DNA from: Actinomadura_C alba
GTDB lineage: Bacteria > Actinomycetota > Actinomycetes > Streptosporangiales > Streptosporangiaceae
Reading direction: 5' to 3'
DNA: 64,000 bases
Assembly (NCBI RefSeq): GCF_039530285.1
Contig: NZ_BAAAOK010000010.1
Coordinates: 186,001 to 250,000 of the forward strand
Shown: positions 42,438 through 50,487 of the stretch, one piece after another
Numbering within the stretch: position 1 is the stretch's first letter
Layout of the letters: the number at the start of each line of letters is the position of its first letter
Translations under genes and position numbers: made by a program
The notes under the pieces: generated by a model
What the model was told of the DNA's origin: nothing
Database searches by the model: none
What the model saw: only the letters and a program-made list of their open reading frames with translations

Positions 42438-42580
42438 GGAAGGGCCTTTGCCTTCCCCACAGTCACCCGCCCTTACGCAGGGTGATCGGTTCGGCACGAC
42501 ACGGCCACCTATTGGGCAGGTTACGGAACCGCTCCAGATAGGTAGGGTTCTGAGTAGGTCGTCGGCTCTTCGTGAGGAGG
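42438..42580 (+). promoter_or_regulatory. arc upstream region: hairpins, -10 box and ribosome site
   Basis: GGAAGG (42438-42443) and CCTTCC (42451-42456) form a hairpin that may end trmI transcription. TCACCC (42463-42468) and GGGTGA (42480-42485) are an inverted repeat of operator type. TAGGGT at 42543-42548 is a probable -10 box, and GAGGAGG at 42574-42580 lies 9 nt before the GTG of arc, so arc has a conventional leader of about 35 nt. Confidence 0.5.
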
Positions 42581-42589
42581 TGACGGGGC

Positions 42590-44353
42590 GTGGCCGCTCG
42601 TGACGATGCTGGGGCGCGCAGGGCGCAGCACGACAAGGAGGTTCGTGACTTCCAAACTCAGGTTTCCTTCCTCGAGGAGGAGATCTCGGTGCTGCGCCGC
42701 AAGCTCGCGGAATCCCCCCGCCAAGTACGTGTGCTCGAAGAACGCCTCCATGAGGCGCAAGCCAACCTGGCCGCCGTAACCGGTCAGAACGAGCGTCTCG
42801 TGTCGACACTCAAGGAGGCACGGGAGCAGATCATCGCCCTCAAGGAGGAGGTCGACCGGCTGGCGCAACCGCCGTCCGGTTACGGCGTCTTCCTGGAGGC
42901 CCGAGACGATGGAACGGTCGACATCTTCACCGGCGGGCGCAAGCTGCGGGTGAACGTCAGCCCGGGTGTCGAGGTCGAGGAGCTCAAGCGTGGCCAGGAG
43001 GTCATGCTCAACGAGGCGCTCAACGTCGTCGAGGCGCTGCACTTCGAAGAGCAGGGCGAGGTCGTCATGCTCAAAGAGGTCTTCGCCGACGGCGAGCGCG
43101 CCCTTGTGATCGCGCACGCCGACGAGGAGCGTGTGATCAAGCTTGCCGAGCCGCTGCGCGGCGTCCCGCTGAGAGCGGGCGACTCGCTGATGCTCGAGAC
43201 CCGATCCGGATACGCCTACGAGAAGATCCACAAGGCCGAGGTCGAAGAGCTCGTCCTCGAAGAGGTCCCTGACATCTCCTACTCGGAGATCGGCGGGCTC
43301 GGCCCGCAGATCGAGCAGATCCGCGACGCGGTGGAGCTGCCGTACCTGCACGCCGATCTGTTCCGCGAACACCAACTCCGTCCTCCGAAGGGCGTCCTGC
43401 TGTACGGCCCGCCGGGCTGTGGCAAGACCCTCATCGCCAAGGCCGTCGCCAACTCGCTGGCCAAGCAGGTGGCGGAGAAGACCGGGCAGGAGGGCAAGAG
43501 CTTCTTCCTCAACATCAAGGGCCCCGAGCTGCTCAACAAGTACGTCGGCGAGACCGAGCGGCACATCCGCCTGGTCTTCCAGCGGGCTCGCGAGAAGGCC
43601 TCCGCCGGAACTCCGGTGATCGTGTTCTTCGACGAGATGGACTCCATCTTCCGGACCCGCGGGTCCGGGGTGTCCTCGGACGTCGAGAACACGATCGTCC
43701 CTCAGCTGCTGTCGGAGATCGACGGCGTCGAAGGTCTCGAGAACGTCATCGTCATCGGCGCCTCGAACCGCGAGGACATGATCGACCCGGCGATCCTGCG
43801 GCCCGGCCGGCTGGACGTCAAGATCAAGATCGAGCGTCCGGACGCCGAGGCGGCCCGGGACATCTTCTCGAAGTACATCCTCACCGGCCTGCCGCTGCAC
43901 CCGGACGACGTGAAGGAGCACGGCAGTTCGCACGAGGCGACGGTCGAGGCGATGATCCAGCGGGTCGTCGAGCGGATGTACAGCGAGACCGAGGAGAACC
44001 GCTTCCTCGAGGTCACCTACGCCAACGGTGACAAGGAAGTGCTCTACTTCAAGGACTTCAACTCCGGAGCGATGATCCAGAACATCGTCGACCGGGCCAA
44101 GAAGATGGCGATCAAGCAGTTCCTCGACACCGGTCAGAAGGGATTGCGCGTCAACCACCTGCTCGCGGCATGCGTTGACGAGTTCAGTGAGAACGAGGAC
44201 CTGCCCAACACCACCAACCCGGACGACTGGGCGCGGATCTCCGGTAAGAAGGGCGAGCGGATCGTCTACATCCGCACCCTGGTGTCCGGAAAGCAGGGCA
44301 CCGAGGCGGGACGGTCGATCGACACGGTGGCGAACACCGGTCAGTACCTATGA
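42590..44353 (+). CDS. arc: Proteasome-associated AAA ATPase ARC (Mpa)
   Basis: 587 residues. An N-terminal coiled coil (about 15-80), the part that binds Pup, is followed by two OB folds and an AAA domain with Walker A GPPGCGKT (from 273), Walker B VIVFFDEMD (Asp348) and the arginine-finger region RPGRLDVKI. The C-terminus ends GQYL, with the penultimate Tyr needed to open the 20S gate. The hexamer unfolds pupylated proteins into the PrcAB core encoded 5 kb downstream. Confidence 0.95.
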   Translation: MAARDDAGARRAQHDKEVRDFQTQVSFLEEEISVLRRKLAESPRQVRVLEERLHEAQANLAAVTGQNERLVSTLKEAREQIIALKEEVDRLAQPPSGYGVFLEARDDGTVDIFTGGRKLRVNVSPGVEVEELKRGQEVMLNEALNVVEALHFEEQGEVVMLKEVFADGERALVIAHADEERVIKLAEPLRGVPLRAGDSLMLETRSGYAYEKIHKAEVEELVLEEVPDISYSEIGGLGPQIEQIRDAVELPYLHADLFREHQLRPPKGVLLYGPPGCGKTLIAKAVANSLAKQVAEKTGQEGKSFFLNIKGPELLNKYVGETERHIRLVFQRAREKASAGTPVIVFFDEMDSIFRTRGSGVSSDVENTIVPQLLSEIDGVEGLENVIVIGASNREDMIDPAILRPGRLDVKIKIERPDAEAARDIFSKYILTGLPLHPDDVKEHGSSHEATVEAMIQRVVERMYSETEENRFLEVTYANGDKEVLYFKDFNSGAMIQNIVDRAKKMAIKQFLDTGQKGLRVNHLLAACVDEFSENEDLPNTTNPDDWARISGKKGERIVYIRTLVSGKQGTEAGRSIDTVANTGQYL

Positions 44354-44671
44354 GGTCATAGCGCGGGGCTTGCGGGGCCACGTGCCGCCGGGTGACGACA
44401 CACCGGCGCGAAGTGGTCCCGCGGCCCCTCGCGGTGGGGAGGGACGGCCGCCGACCGTGGCGCCCGACGCGATCCGTACCTGGAAAGTCGCATCCGGTGT
44501 CATGCGCGGCTCCCGGCGGGTCGAGATGGCGGCTTTCCCGTAATGCCGTCATCACCTGCAAAAATATGATCTATTCGGGGGGCTGATGACAGTGTTGTGC
44601 GAGCGCCCATTCGGGTCACGATCCCGTGGTGCCTCTCGGGCCATGGCCCAAAGCACACTAGGCTCGTCCAT
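44354..44671 (+). promoter_or_regulatory. 318-bp gap with dop promoter elements
   Basis: No gene seen. TAGGCT at 44659-44664 lies 7 nt before the dop ATG and fits a leaderless start. An AT-rich patch with TATGAT at 44565-44570 could be a second promoter giving a leader of about 95 nt. No clear -35 element accompanies either. Confidence 0.4.
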
Positions 44672-46189
44672 ATGAGTGTTCGGCGGGTGATGGGGACCGA
44701 GACCGAGTACGGCATTTCCGTACCCGGTCAGCCAGGTGCGAACGCGATGGTGACCTCCTCACAGGTCGTCAACGCCTATCTCGCCGCCTCGGCGGCGAGG
44801 GCCCGGCGGGCCCGGTGGGACTTCGAGGAGGAGAACCCGCTGCGGGACGCGCGGGGTTTCGACCTCGCCCGTGAGGTCGCCGACCCGAGCCAGCTCACCG
44901 ACGAGGATCTCGGACTGGCCAATGTGATCCTCACGAACGGCGCCCGGCTGTACGTCGACCACGCACATCCCGAGTACTCCACCCCCGAGTGCACCAACCC
45001 GCGCGACACCGTGATCTGGGACAAGGCGGGGGAGCGGGTGATGGCCGACGCCGCCCGGCGCGCGGCGATGGTGCCCGGCACCCAGCCGATCCAGCTTTAC
45101 AAGAACAACACCGACAACAAGGGCGCCTCCTACGGTTGCCACGAGAACTATCTGATGAAGCGTGAGACGCCGTTCTCCGAGATCGTCCGGCATCTCACGC
45201 CGTTCTTCGTCTCGCGCCAGGTGGTGTGCGGGGCCGGGCGGGTGGGCATCGGCGTCGACGGGCGCGGCGAGGGCTTCCAGATCAGCCAGCGGGCCGACTT
45301 CTTCGAGGTCGAGGTCGGCCTCGAGACCACGCTGAAGCGGCCCATCATCAACACTCGCGACGAACCGCACGCGGACCCGGAGAAGTACCGGCGCCTGCAC
45401 GTGATCATCGGTGACGCCAACATGAGCGAGGTGTCGACCTACCTCAAGGTGGGCACGACCGCGCTGGTGCTGGCCATGATCGAGGACTCCTTCCTCACCG
45501 TCGACCTGTCCGTCGACATGCCGGTGGCGGCGCTGCGGGCGGTGTCGCACGACCCGAGCCTGAAACACCTCCTGACGCTCAGGGACGGCCGCAAGATGAC
45601 CGCCGTGCAGCTCCAGATGGAGTACCTCGAGCAGAGCCGCAAGTACGTCGAGGACCGCTTCGGCGCCGACGTCGACGAGAGCACCGCGGATGTGCTGAAT
45701 CGCTGGGAGTCCGTGCTGCACCGGCTCGGCGAGAACCCCTCGCAGCTGTCGAGGGAGCTCGACTGGGTGGCCAAGCTCGAACTCCTGAACGGCTACCGCA
45801 GCCGTGACGGGCTCGACTGGTCGCACCCCCGGCTGCAGCTCGTCGACCTGCAGTACTCCGACATCCGGCCCGACCGGGGCCTCTACAACCGGCTCGTGGC
45901 GCGCGACCGCATGGAGCGGATCGTCACCGAGGCCGAGGTGACGGCGGCCGTTGAGGACCCGCCCGAGGACACCCGGGCCTACTTCCGCGGCCGTTGCCTG
46001 CGGCAGTACGCGGACGCCGTCGCCGCGGCGTCGTGGGACTCAGTGATCTTCGATGTGCCCGGCCGGGAGTCTCTGCAGCGGGTGCCGACGCTGGAGCCGC
46101 TGCGGGGCACCAAGCAGCATGTGGGCGGGCTCCTCGACCGATGCCGGACCGCTTCCGACCTCGTCGCCGCGCTCACCGGTCACAACTGA
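44672..46189 (+). CDS. dop: Pup deamidase/depupylase
   Basis: 505 residues of the glutamine-synthetase-like Dop/PafA family. Start MSVRRVMGTETEYGI contains the Glu residues of the Mg-ATP site; the Dop-specific loop after VVNAYLAASAARARRARWDF distinguishes it from PafA; and KNNTDNKGASYGCHENYL is typical. It converts the Pup C-terminal Gln to Glu and removes Pup from substrates. Pup encoded next ends in Gln, so Dop activity is required. The ATG at 44672 is favoured by the -10 box over an upstream GTG. Confidence 0.95.
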   Translation: MSVRRVMGTETEYGISVPGQPGANAMVTSSQVVNAYLAASAARARRARWDFEEENPLRDARGFDLAREVADPSQLTDEDLGLANVILTNGARLYVDHAHPEYSTPECTNPRDTVIWDKAGERVMADAARRAAMVPGTQPIQLYKNNTDNKGASYGCHENYLMKRETPFSEIVRHLTPFFVSRQVVCGAGRVGIGVDGRGEGFQISQRADFFEVEVGLETTLKRPIINTRDEPHADPEKYRRLHVIIGDANMSEVSTYLKVGTTALVLAMIEDSFLTVDLSVDMPVAALRAVSHDPSLKHLLTLRDGRKMTAVQLQMEYLEQSRKYVEDRFGADVDESTADVLNRWESVLHRLGENPSQLSRELDWVAKLELLNGYRSRDGLDWSHPRLQLVDLQYSDIRPDRGLYNRLVARDRMERIVTEAEVTAAVEDPPEDTRAYFRGRCLRQYADAVAAASWDSVIFDVPGRESLQRVPTLEPLRGTKQHVGGLLDRCRTASDLVAALTGHN

Positions 46190-46193
46190 CACT

Positions 46194-46237
46194 CCGGTCA
46201 CACGACCCGGTTGCGGCTGTCGCAGGGTCGTGACCGG
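46194..46237 (+). terminator. Terminator-like hairpin after dop
   Basis: CCGGTCAC-AC-GACCC (46194-46208) pairs with GGGTCGTGACCGG (46225-46237), a 13-bp stem with a two-base bulge, followed by TTT. It lies 5 nt after the dop stop and before the pup promoter. Confidence 0.55.
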
Positions 46238-46346
46238 TTTGCCCGTTTCAGTGGTCCGGATACGGGCGATAACCCCGGCAGGGCCCTCGATCGACGGCGA
46301 CGGGCGGAACGGGCTGTGATCTTCGCTCGTTGCGGGTGGTCGAGGG

Positions 46347-46375
46347 TAGAGTCGGACTCCCGGCATTTACGGAGG
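46347..46375 (+). promoter_or_regulatory. Promoter and ribosome site of pup
   Basis: TAGAGT at 46347-46352 fits a -10 box and would give a leader of about 24 nt. GGAGG at 46371-46375 is 6 nt before the ATG at 46382. Confidence 0.55.
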
Positions 46376-46381
46376 CTGAGC

Positions 46382-46591
46382 ATGGCGACGAAGGACACGG
46401 GTGGCCAGAAGCAGACCACCCGGCGTGACGAGGAGGTGGAGGAGGCTCAGGCCTCGACCACCGAGGATGTCCAGGACAGGCAGGACAAGCTCACCGACGA
46501 CGTCGACGCCATTCTCGACGAGATCGACGAGGTGCTCGAAGAGAACGCCGAGGAATTCGTCCGTTCCTACGTGCAAAAAGGCGGCCAGTGA
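46382..46591 (+). CDS. pup: Prokaryotic ubiquitin-like protein Pup
   Basis: 69 residues, very acidic and disordered in character, with the conserved C-terminal helix region (DAILDEIDEVLEENAEEFVRSYVQKGGQ in outline) ending GGQ. The final Gln must be deamidated by Dop before a ligase attaches Pup to lysines. The N-terminal half inserts into the ARC ring. It has its own promoter and ribosome site, and a hairpin follows the stop. Confidence 0.97.
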   Translation: MATKDTGGQKQTTRRDEEVEEAQASTTEDVQDRQDKLTDDVDAILDEIDEVLEENAEEFVRSYVQKGGQ

Positions 46592-46595
46592 ATAA

Positions 46596-46620
46596 TCGCG
46601 GTAAAGCTGGTTTATCGCGA
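46596..46620 (+). terminator. Hairpin just after pup
   Basis: TCGCGGTAAA (46596-46605) pairs with TTTATCGCGA (46611-46620): 10 bp with one G-U pair and a five-base loop, starting 5 nt after the pup stop. Terminator or mRNA-end stabiliser; there is no long U tract. Confidence 0.6.
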
Positions 46621-46768
46621 CGGATGAGAAGGCGCGACCGCCGTTGGCGTGCGCCGCAGGATATGTCCTAGGCAGAAGAAGACGCACGGTCCCGGTGTGC
46701 GGCGGGCACCGCGCGAAGACGTTCAGGATGGGGCACGCCCCCGGCGCACGCACCGGGGCGGCCCGCTC

Positions 46769-48331
46769 TCAGGGTGTTTCCACGCCGTCACTCGTTCCGC
46801 GGAGTTCGCCGAGCGTCGCGGCGTAGGCGCCGGGAACGGCGAAACCGCCGGCGGGGATGGGGATGTCGTGCACGAGGCGGCACCATGCGAAATCCACGGC
46901 CGCCGCCGCGCCGAGCACAGCCGCCGCCTCCTCGGCGTCCGCCGGCCGGAACGGCTCAGGAGGCCTTCCCCGGGACGGCCACAGCGCCCGTAGCCGATGG
47001 CCGGGTTCGCGCAGGACGGCCGCCAGCATGCCGCGGGTCTCAGGGTCGAGCCACTCGCCGATCGGCGTCGCGAGGTCGGGGCGGTAACCCTCCAGGTCGG
47101 CGGCGAGCAGCGCGACGGCGGCGTGCCGGGGCTCGACGAAGTCCGCGTCCTCGGGGTCGCCGCACAGCGGCCGTACCGCCTCCGCCAGGTCATAGAGGGC
47201 GAGCTGGAAGCCCGGGCCGGGCGCGGTGTCGGCGAAGAGCGTCGGGGCGAGGGCCGGTGGGCAGCGCATGCTCCAGTGCCGTTCCATCGCCTGATCGCCG
47301 TAGGGGATCGCGGGATGGTCGATCCCCGGGCCCTCGAGGACGGGTTCGAGGATCGCCTGCAGCGCGGAGGCCTTGGGCTCGAAACGTTGATCGTCGCGCA
47401 CCGCCTGCGCGGTCATGAGCATGTTGCGTGCGATCTGGCTCGCGGCGTCGGGGCGGCCGGCCCGCAGCCGTTCGGCGTACAGGCCCGCGATGGTCCGCAG
47501 CGGCGGTGGCATCAGCCAGCGCAGACGGCCGGGGCCGCCCACCGGGTGGGCCAGATAGGGCTTCCAGAGGCCGAGTAGATCGTTCTCCGCTTCGGAGTCG
47601 AACAGCGGCACGGACGCGCACCACACCATGGTGCTCCAGGTGGCCGCGATGGTGCTCGGCGTCCCGTGCAGGAAGTGGTTCCAGGCGAGCGGGTAGTCGG
47701 CGGCGGGGGTCAGCGCGGCCTGGGTGACGACCTGCCGGAGCCGGTCGGCCAGCGCGTCCGGGACGTCCTGTCCCGCGACGGCCCGGGGCGGCCAGGGAGC
47801 CGGGCCGGCATCGTGCGCGGCGGGCAGGATCTCGGCCGGTACGGGTGGTGGCATGGTGCCGGGTCCCACCGGCACGGCGGACCGGCGGGCGGCGGCGGCG
47901 CCGGGCGGCGGGCAGGGGACCCAGCGGCCGTCCGAGGGGTGCCACCGGTACCAGCGGGCCCAGGCACCGTACGTCCACCATGTGAGGTCGGGCAGCATGA
48001 GCAGGTGGGGGGCGAGCACCTGCCGGCGGTGAGCGGGTGCGGCACCGGCCCACCACGGCCCGGTGACCGCCGCGCGCGTGTGGTGCTCGGCGAGGGTGAA
48101 CGGGTCGCCCTCCACGGCGGGGGGTTCGCCGACGGGCGGGGGGACCGCCGGGTCATGCGGGGGAGCGCCGGTGACCTCCGGCGGCGGCCGCATCGGCTGG
48201 ACCGGCCGATAGGACGCGCCGGGCGGAATCGGTATGCCCGGCACGGTGGGCAGGCCGTGCCGGTCCGCCCGGCCGGGCAACGGCGGGCCGTCCGGGGACG
48301 GCCCCGACAGGCCAGAGGGTTCCGACGCCAC
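46769..48331 (-). CDS. Hypothetical protein between pup and prcB, reversed
   Basis: 520 residues, family not recognised. The first ~80 residues are Pro-rich and probably disordered; then a Trp-rich segment (LPDLTWWTYGAWARWYRWHP, SDGRWVPCPPP), a second Pro-rich linker, and a mostly helical domain from about 190 to the end with conserved-looking runs such as DYPLAWNHFLHGTPSTIAA and AIPYGDQAMERHWS. No membrane helix or signal peptide. GTG at 48331 is preceded by a TACGAT -10 box 6 nt upstream, which supports a real, expressed gene. It runs against the proteasome genes, which are normally adjacent. Confidence 0.75.
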   Translation of the reverse strand: MASEPSGLSGPSPDGPPLPGRADRHGLPTVPGIPIPPGASYRPVQPMRPPPEVTGAPPHDPAVPPPVGEPPAVEGDPFTLAEHHTRAAVTGPWWAGAAPAHRRQVLAPHLLMLPDLTWWTYGAWARWYRWHPSDGRWVPCPPPGAAAARRSAVPVGPGTMPPPVPAEILPAAHDAGPAPWPPRAVAGQDVPDALADRLRQVVTQAALTPAADYPLAWNHFLHGTPSTIAATWSTMVWCASVPLFDSEAENDLLGLWKPYLAHPVGGPGRLRWLMPPPLRTIAGLYAERLRAGRPDAASQIARNMLMTAQAVRDDQRFEPKASALQAILEPVLEGPGIDHPAIPYGDQAMERHWSMRCPPALAPTLFADTAPGPGFQLALYDLAEAVRPLCGDPEDADFVEPRHAAVALLAADLEGYRPDLATPIGEWLDPETRGMLAAVLREPGHRLRALWPSRGRPPEPFRPADAEEAAAVLGAAAAVDFAWCRLVHDIPIPAGGFAVPGAYAATLGELRGTSDGVETP

Positions 48332-48337
48332 ATGGTC

Positions 48338-48343
48338 ATCGTA
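48338..48343 (-). promoter_or_regulatory. -10 box of the reversed hypothetical gene
   Basis: TACGAT on the minus strand, then gaccat and the GTG at 48331; leaderless type. Confidence 0.4.
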
Positions 48344-48536
48344 ATGGTGCCGGGCGCCCGTGCGGCGGGAGTGCTCAAGGCCGTTGCGGGGCAGGGGTCG
48401 CGGGGCAGGTTCGCCGTGAGCGGACTCAGGGAAGGATCACGCCGCATGCGCGGCGCGTTGCCGGGACAGTAGGGTCGTAAGCAGTTCCATGGTGCGCCGG
48501 GACTTCCCGGTCCACGGTGAAGAGGGAAGGAGTCGC

Positions 48537-49382
48537 GTGGCGTCTCACGATTCGCACGCTGGACGGCTCCCGGGGGCATTCACGAGCCCTGGGCCGTCGT
48601 CCTTCACGGATTTCCTCGGGTCCTACCGCCCTGAGCTGCTGCCGGGCGGGCGCACGCCGCCGGCGGTCGCGGCGGGTGAGGAGATCCCGCACGGCACGAC
48701 GATCGTGGCGGCGACGTTCCCTGGCGGTGTCGTCCTCGCGGGCGACCGGCGGGCGACGGCGGGCAACATGATCGCCCAGCGCGACATCGAGAAGGTCTTC
48801 CGGGCCGACGAGCTGTCCGGCATCGCCATCGCGGGCACGGCGGGGATCGGGCTGGAGATCGTCCGGCTCTTCCAGGTCGAGCTGGAGCACTACGAGAAGA
48901 TGGAAGGCCGCATGCTCTCCCTCGAGGGCAAGGCCAACAGGCTCGCCACCCTGATCCGCAGCAACCTCGGGATGGCCATGCAGGGCCTCGCCGTGGTGCC
49001 GCTGTTCGCCGGCTTCGACGAAGACCACGGCGCGGGCCGGATCTTCAGCTACGACGCTGCCGGCGGGAAGTACGAGGAGCGCGAGTTCCACTCGATCGGG
49101 TCCGGATCGGTGTTCGCCCGCGGAGCGCTGAAGAAACTGTGGCGGCCCGAGCTGTCCGAAGAGGACACGGCGCTCGCGTGCCTCCACGCGCTGTACGACG
49201 CGGCCGACGACGACTCAGCCACCGGAGGTCCCGACATGATCCGCCGGATCTACCCGATGGTCGCGTCGGTGACGGCCGACGGCTTCAGGAGGCTCTCCGA
49301 CGACGAGGCCGGCGGCCTCTCGCAGACCGTGGTCGACGCTCGATACCAGGCGCCGGGCGGCCCGGCCGCCCCGCTGCGATAG
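48537..49382 (+). CDS. prcB: 20S proteasome subunit beta
   Basis: 281 residues. A 53-residue propeptide ends EEIPHG, and autocleavage would expose the catalytic Thr54 (TTIVAATFPGGVVLAGDRRATAG). The remaining fold with GIAIAGTAGIGLEIVRLFQVELEHYEK and SIGSGSVFARG is normal for PrcB. GTG at 48537 is chosen because AAGGAG is 4 nt upstream; an in-frame start 48 nt earlier lacks a ribosome site. prcA follows after 15 nt. Confidence 0.95.
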   Translation: MASHDSHAGRLPGAFTSPGPSSFTDFLGSYRPELLPGGRTPPAVAAGEEIPHGTTIVAATFPGGVVLAGDRRATAGNMIAQRDIEKVFRADELSGIAIAGTAGIGLEIVRLFQVELEHYEKMEGRMLSLEGKANRLATLIRSNLGMAMQGLAVVPLFAGFDEDHGAGRIFSYDAAGGKYEEREFHSIGSGSVFARGALKKLWRPELSEEDTALACLHALYDAADDDSATGGPDMIRRIYPMVASVTADGFRRLSDDEAGGLSQTVVDARYQAPGGPAAPLR

Positions 49383-49397
49383 AAGGGATCCCCACCG

Positions 49398-50243
49398 GTG
49401 TCCATGCCGTTCTACGTCTCGCCCGACCAGCAGATGAAGGACAGGGCGGACTACGCGCGTAAGGGCATAGCGCGGGGCCGTAGCGTGGTCGTGCTCCAGT
49501 ACGACGACGGGATCCTGTTCGTGGCCGACAACCCGTCACGGGCTCTGCACAAGGTCAGCGAGATCTATGACCGGATCGCGTTCGCCGCGGTCGGGAAGTA
49601 CAACGAGTTCGAGAACCTCCGGCTCGTCGGTGTGCGCTATGCCGACGTCAACGGCTACATGTACGACCGCAGTGACGTCACGTCCCGGGGCCTGGCCAAC
49701 TTCTACGCGCAGATGCTCGGCACGATCTTCACCGACCAGAACAAGCCGTACGAGGTGGAACTGGTCGTCGCCGAGGTGGGCGAGGACGCCGCCACCGACC
49801 AGATCTACCGGCTCACCTTCGACGGTTCGGTCGCCGACGAGCACGGCTTCGTGGCGATGGGCGGCCAGGCCGAGGCGGTCGCCGAGGCGCTGAAGGAGCG
49901 CTATCGCGATGGGCTGGGGCTCGCCGAGGCCCTGCGCGCCGGTGTGCACGCCCTCGAGCAGCAGGACGCCGACCGGCATCTCGACGCCAAGGCGCTCGAG
50001 GTGGCGGTGCTCGATCGCAACCGTGAGCACCGGCTGTTCCGCAGGCTCACCTCGTCGCGCATCGAGCAACTGCTGACCGAGGCCGCCGGGGAAGGGCCGT
50101 CCGAGGAGGGCGCCGAGGAGAGCGCCGAGGACGGCGGCACCGGTGGCGCCGAGAGTACGGAGGGCGCCGGCGAGGCGGGCGGAGCCGACGGCGGGGACGG
50201 CGGCGACGGCGCGGGCGGCACGGAGGCTCCGAAGGGCACCTGA
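49398..50243 (+). CDS. prcA: 20S proteasome subunit alpha
   Basis: 281 residues. The gate-forming N-terminus (MSMPFYVSPDQQMKDRADYARKGIARG) and the alpha-ring fold (YDDGILFVADNPSRALHKVSEIYDRIAFAAVGKYNEFENLR) are typical. The last ~55 residues are a low-complexity Gly/Glu/Ala tail that is longer than needed and likely disordered. It forms the outer rings that dock ARC's QYL C-terminus. GTG start with AAGGGA upstream; ATG 49404 is an alternative. Confidence 0.95.
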   Translation: MSMPFYVSPDQQMKDRADYARKGIARGRSVVVLQYDDGILFVADNPSRALHKVSEIYDRIAFAAVGKYNEFENLRLVGVRYADVNGYMYDRSDVTSRGLANFYAQMLGTIFTDQNKPYEVELVVAEVGEDAATDQIYRLTFDGSVADEHGFVAMGGQAEAVAEALKERYRDGLGLAEALRAGVHALEQQDADRHLDAKALEVAVLDRNREHRLFRRLTSSRIEQLLTEAAGEGPSEEGAEESAEDGGTGGAESTEGAGEAGGADGGDGGDGAGGTEAPKGT

Positions 50244-50272
50244 TCCCGGCTGCGACGATCTCACGATCAGAT

Positions 50273-50310
50273 CGACGGCGCGGAGACCCGGAAGGGGCTC
50301 CGCGCCGTCG
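50273..50310 (+). terminator. Terminator hairpin after prcBA
   Basis: GACGGCGCGGAG (50274-50285) pairs perfectly with CTCCGCGCCGTC (50298-50309), extended by one outer C-G pair and an inner CCC/GGG. It lies 30 nt after prcA. The rest of the 244-nt gap to the convergent oxidoreductase gene holds nothing recognisable. Confidence 0.75.
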
Positions 50311-50487
50311 CGCGTCCGGTACGGCGGCCGGGCGGCGCGTTCCTGACAATCTGGTGGCAGATAAGCCCCGCCCGGCTGGCGGACGCTGCGGTAGCGGGAG
50401 GCACCGACCCGTTCGATCCGTACCGGCGTACCTGACCCCGCCGCGTACCTGAACCGGCGGCGCACCTGTAACCGGCGGGCCGGAGCG

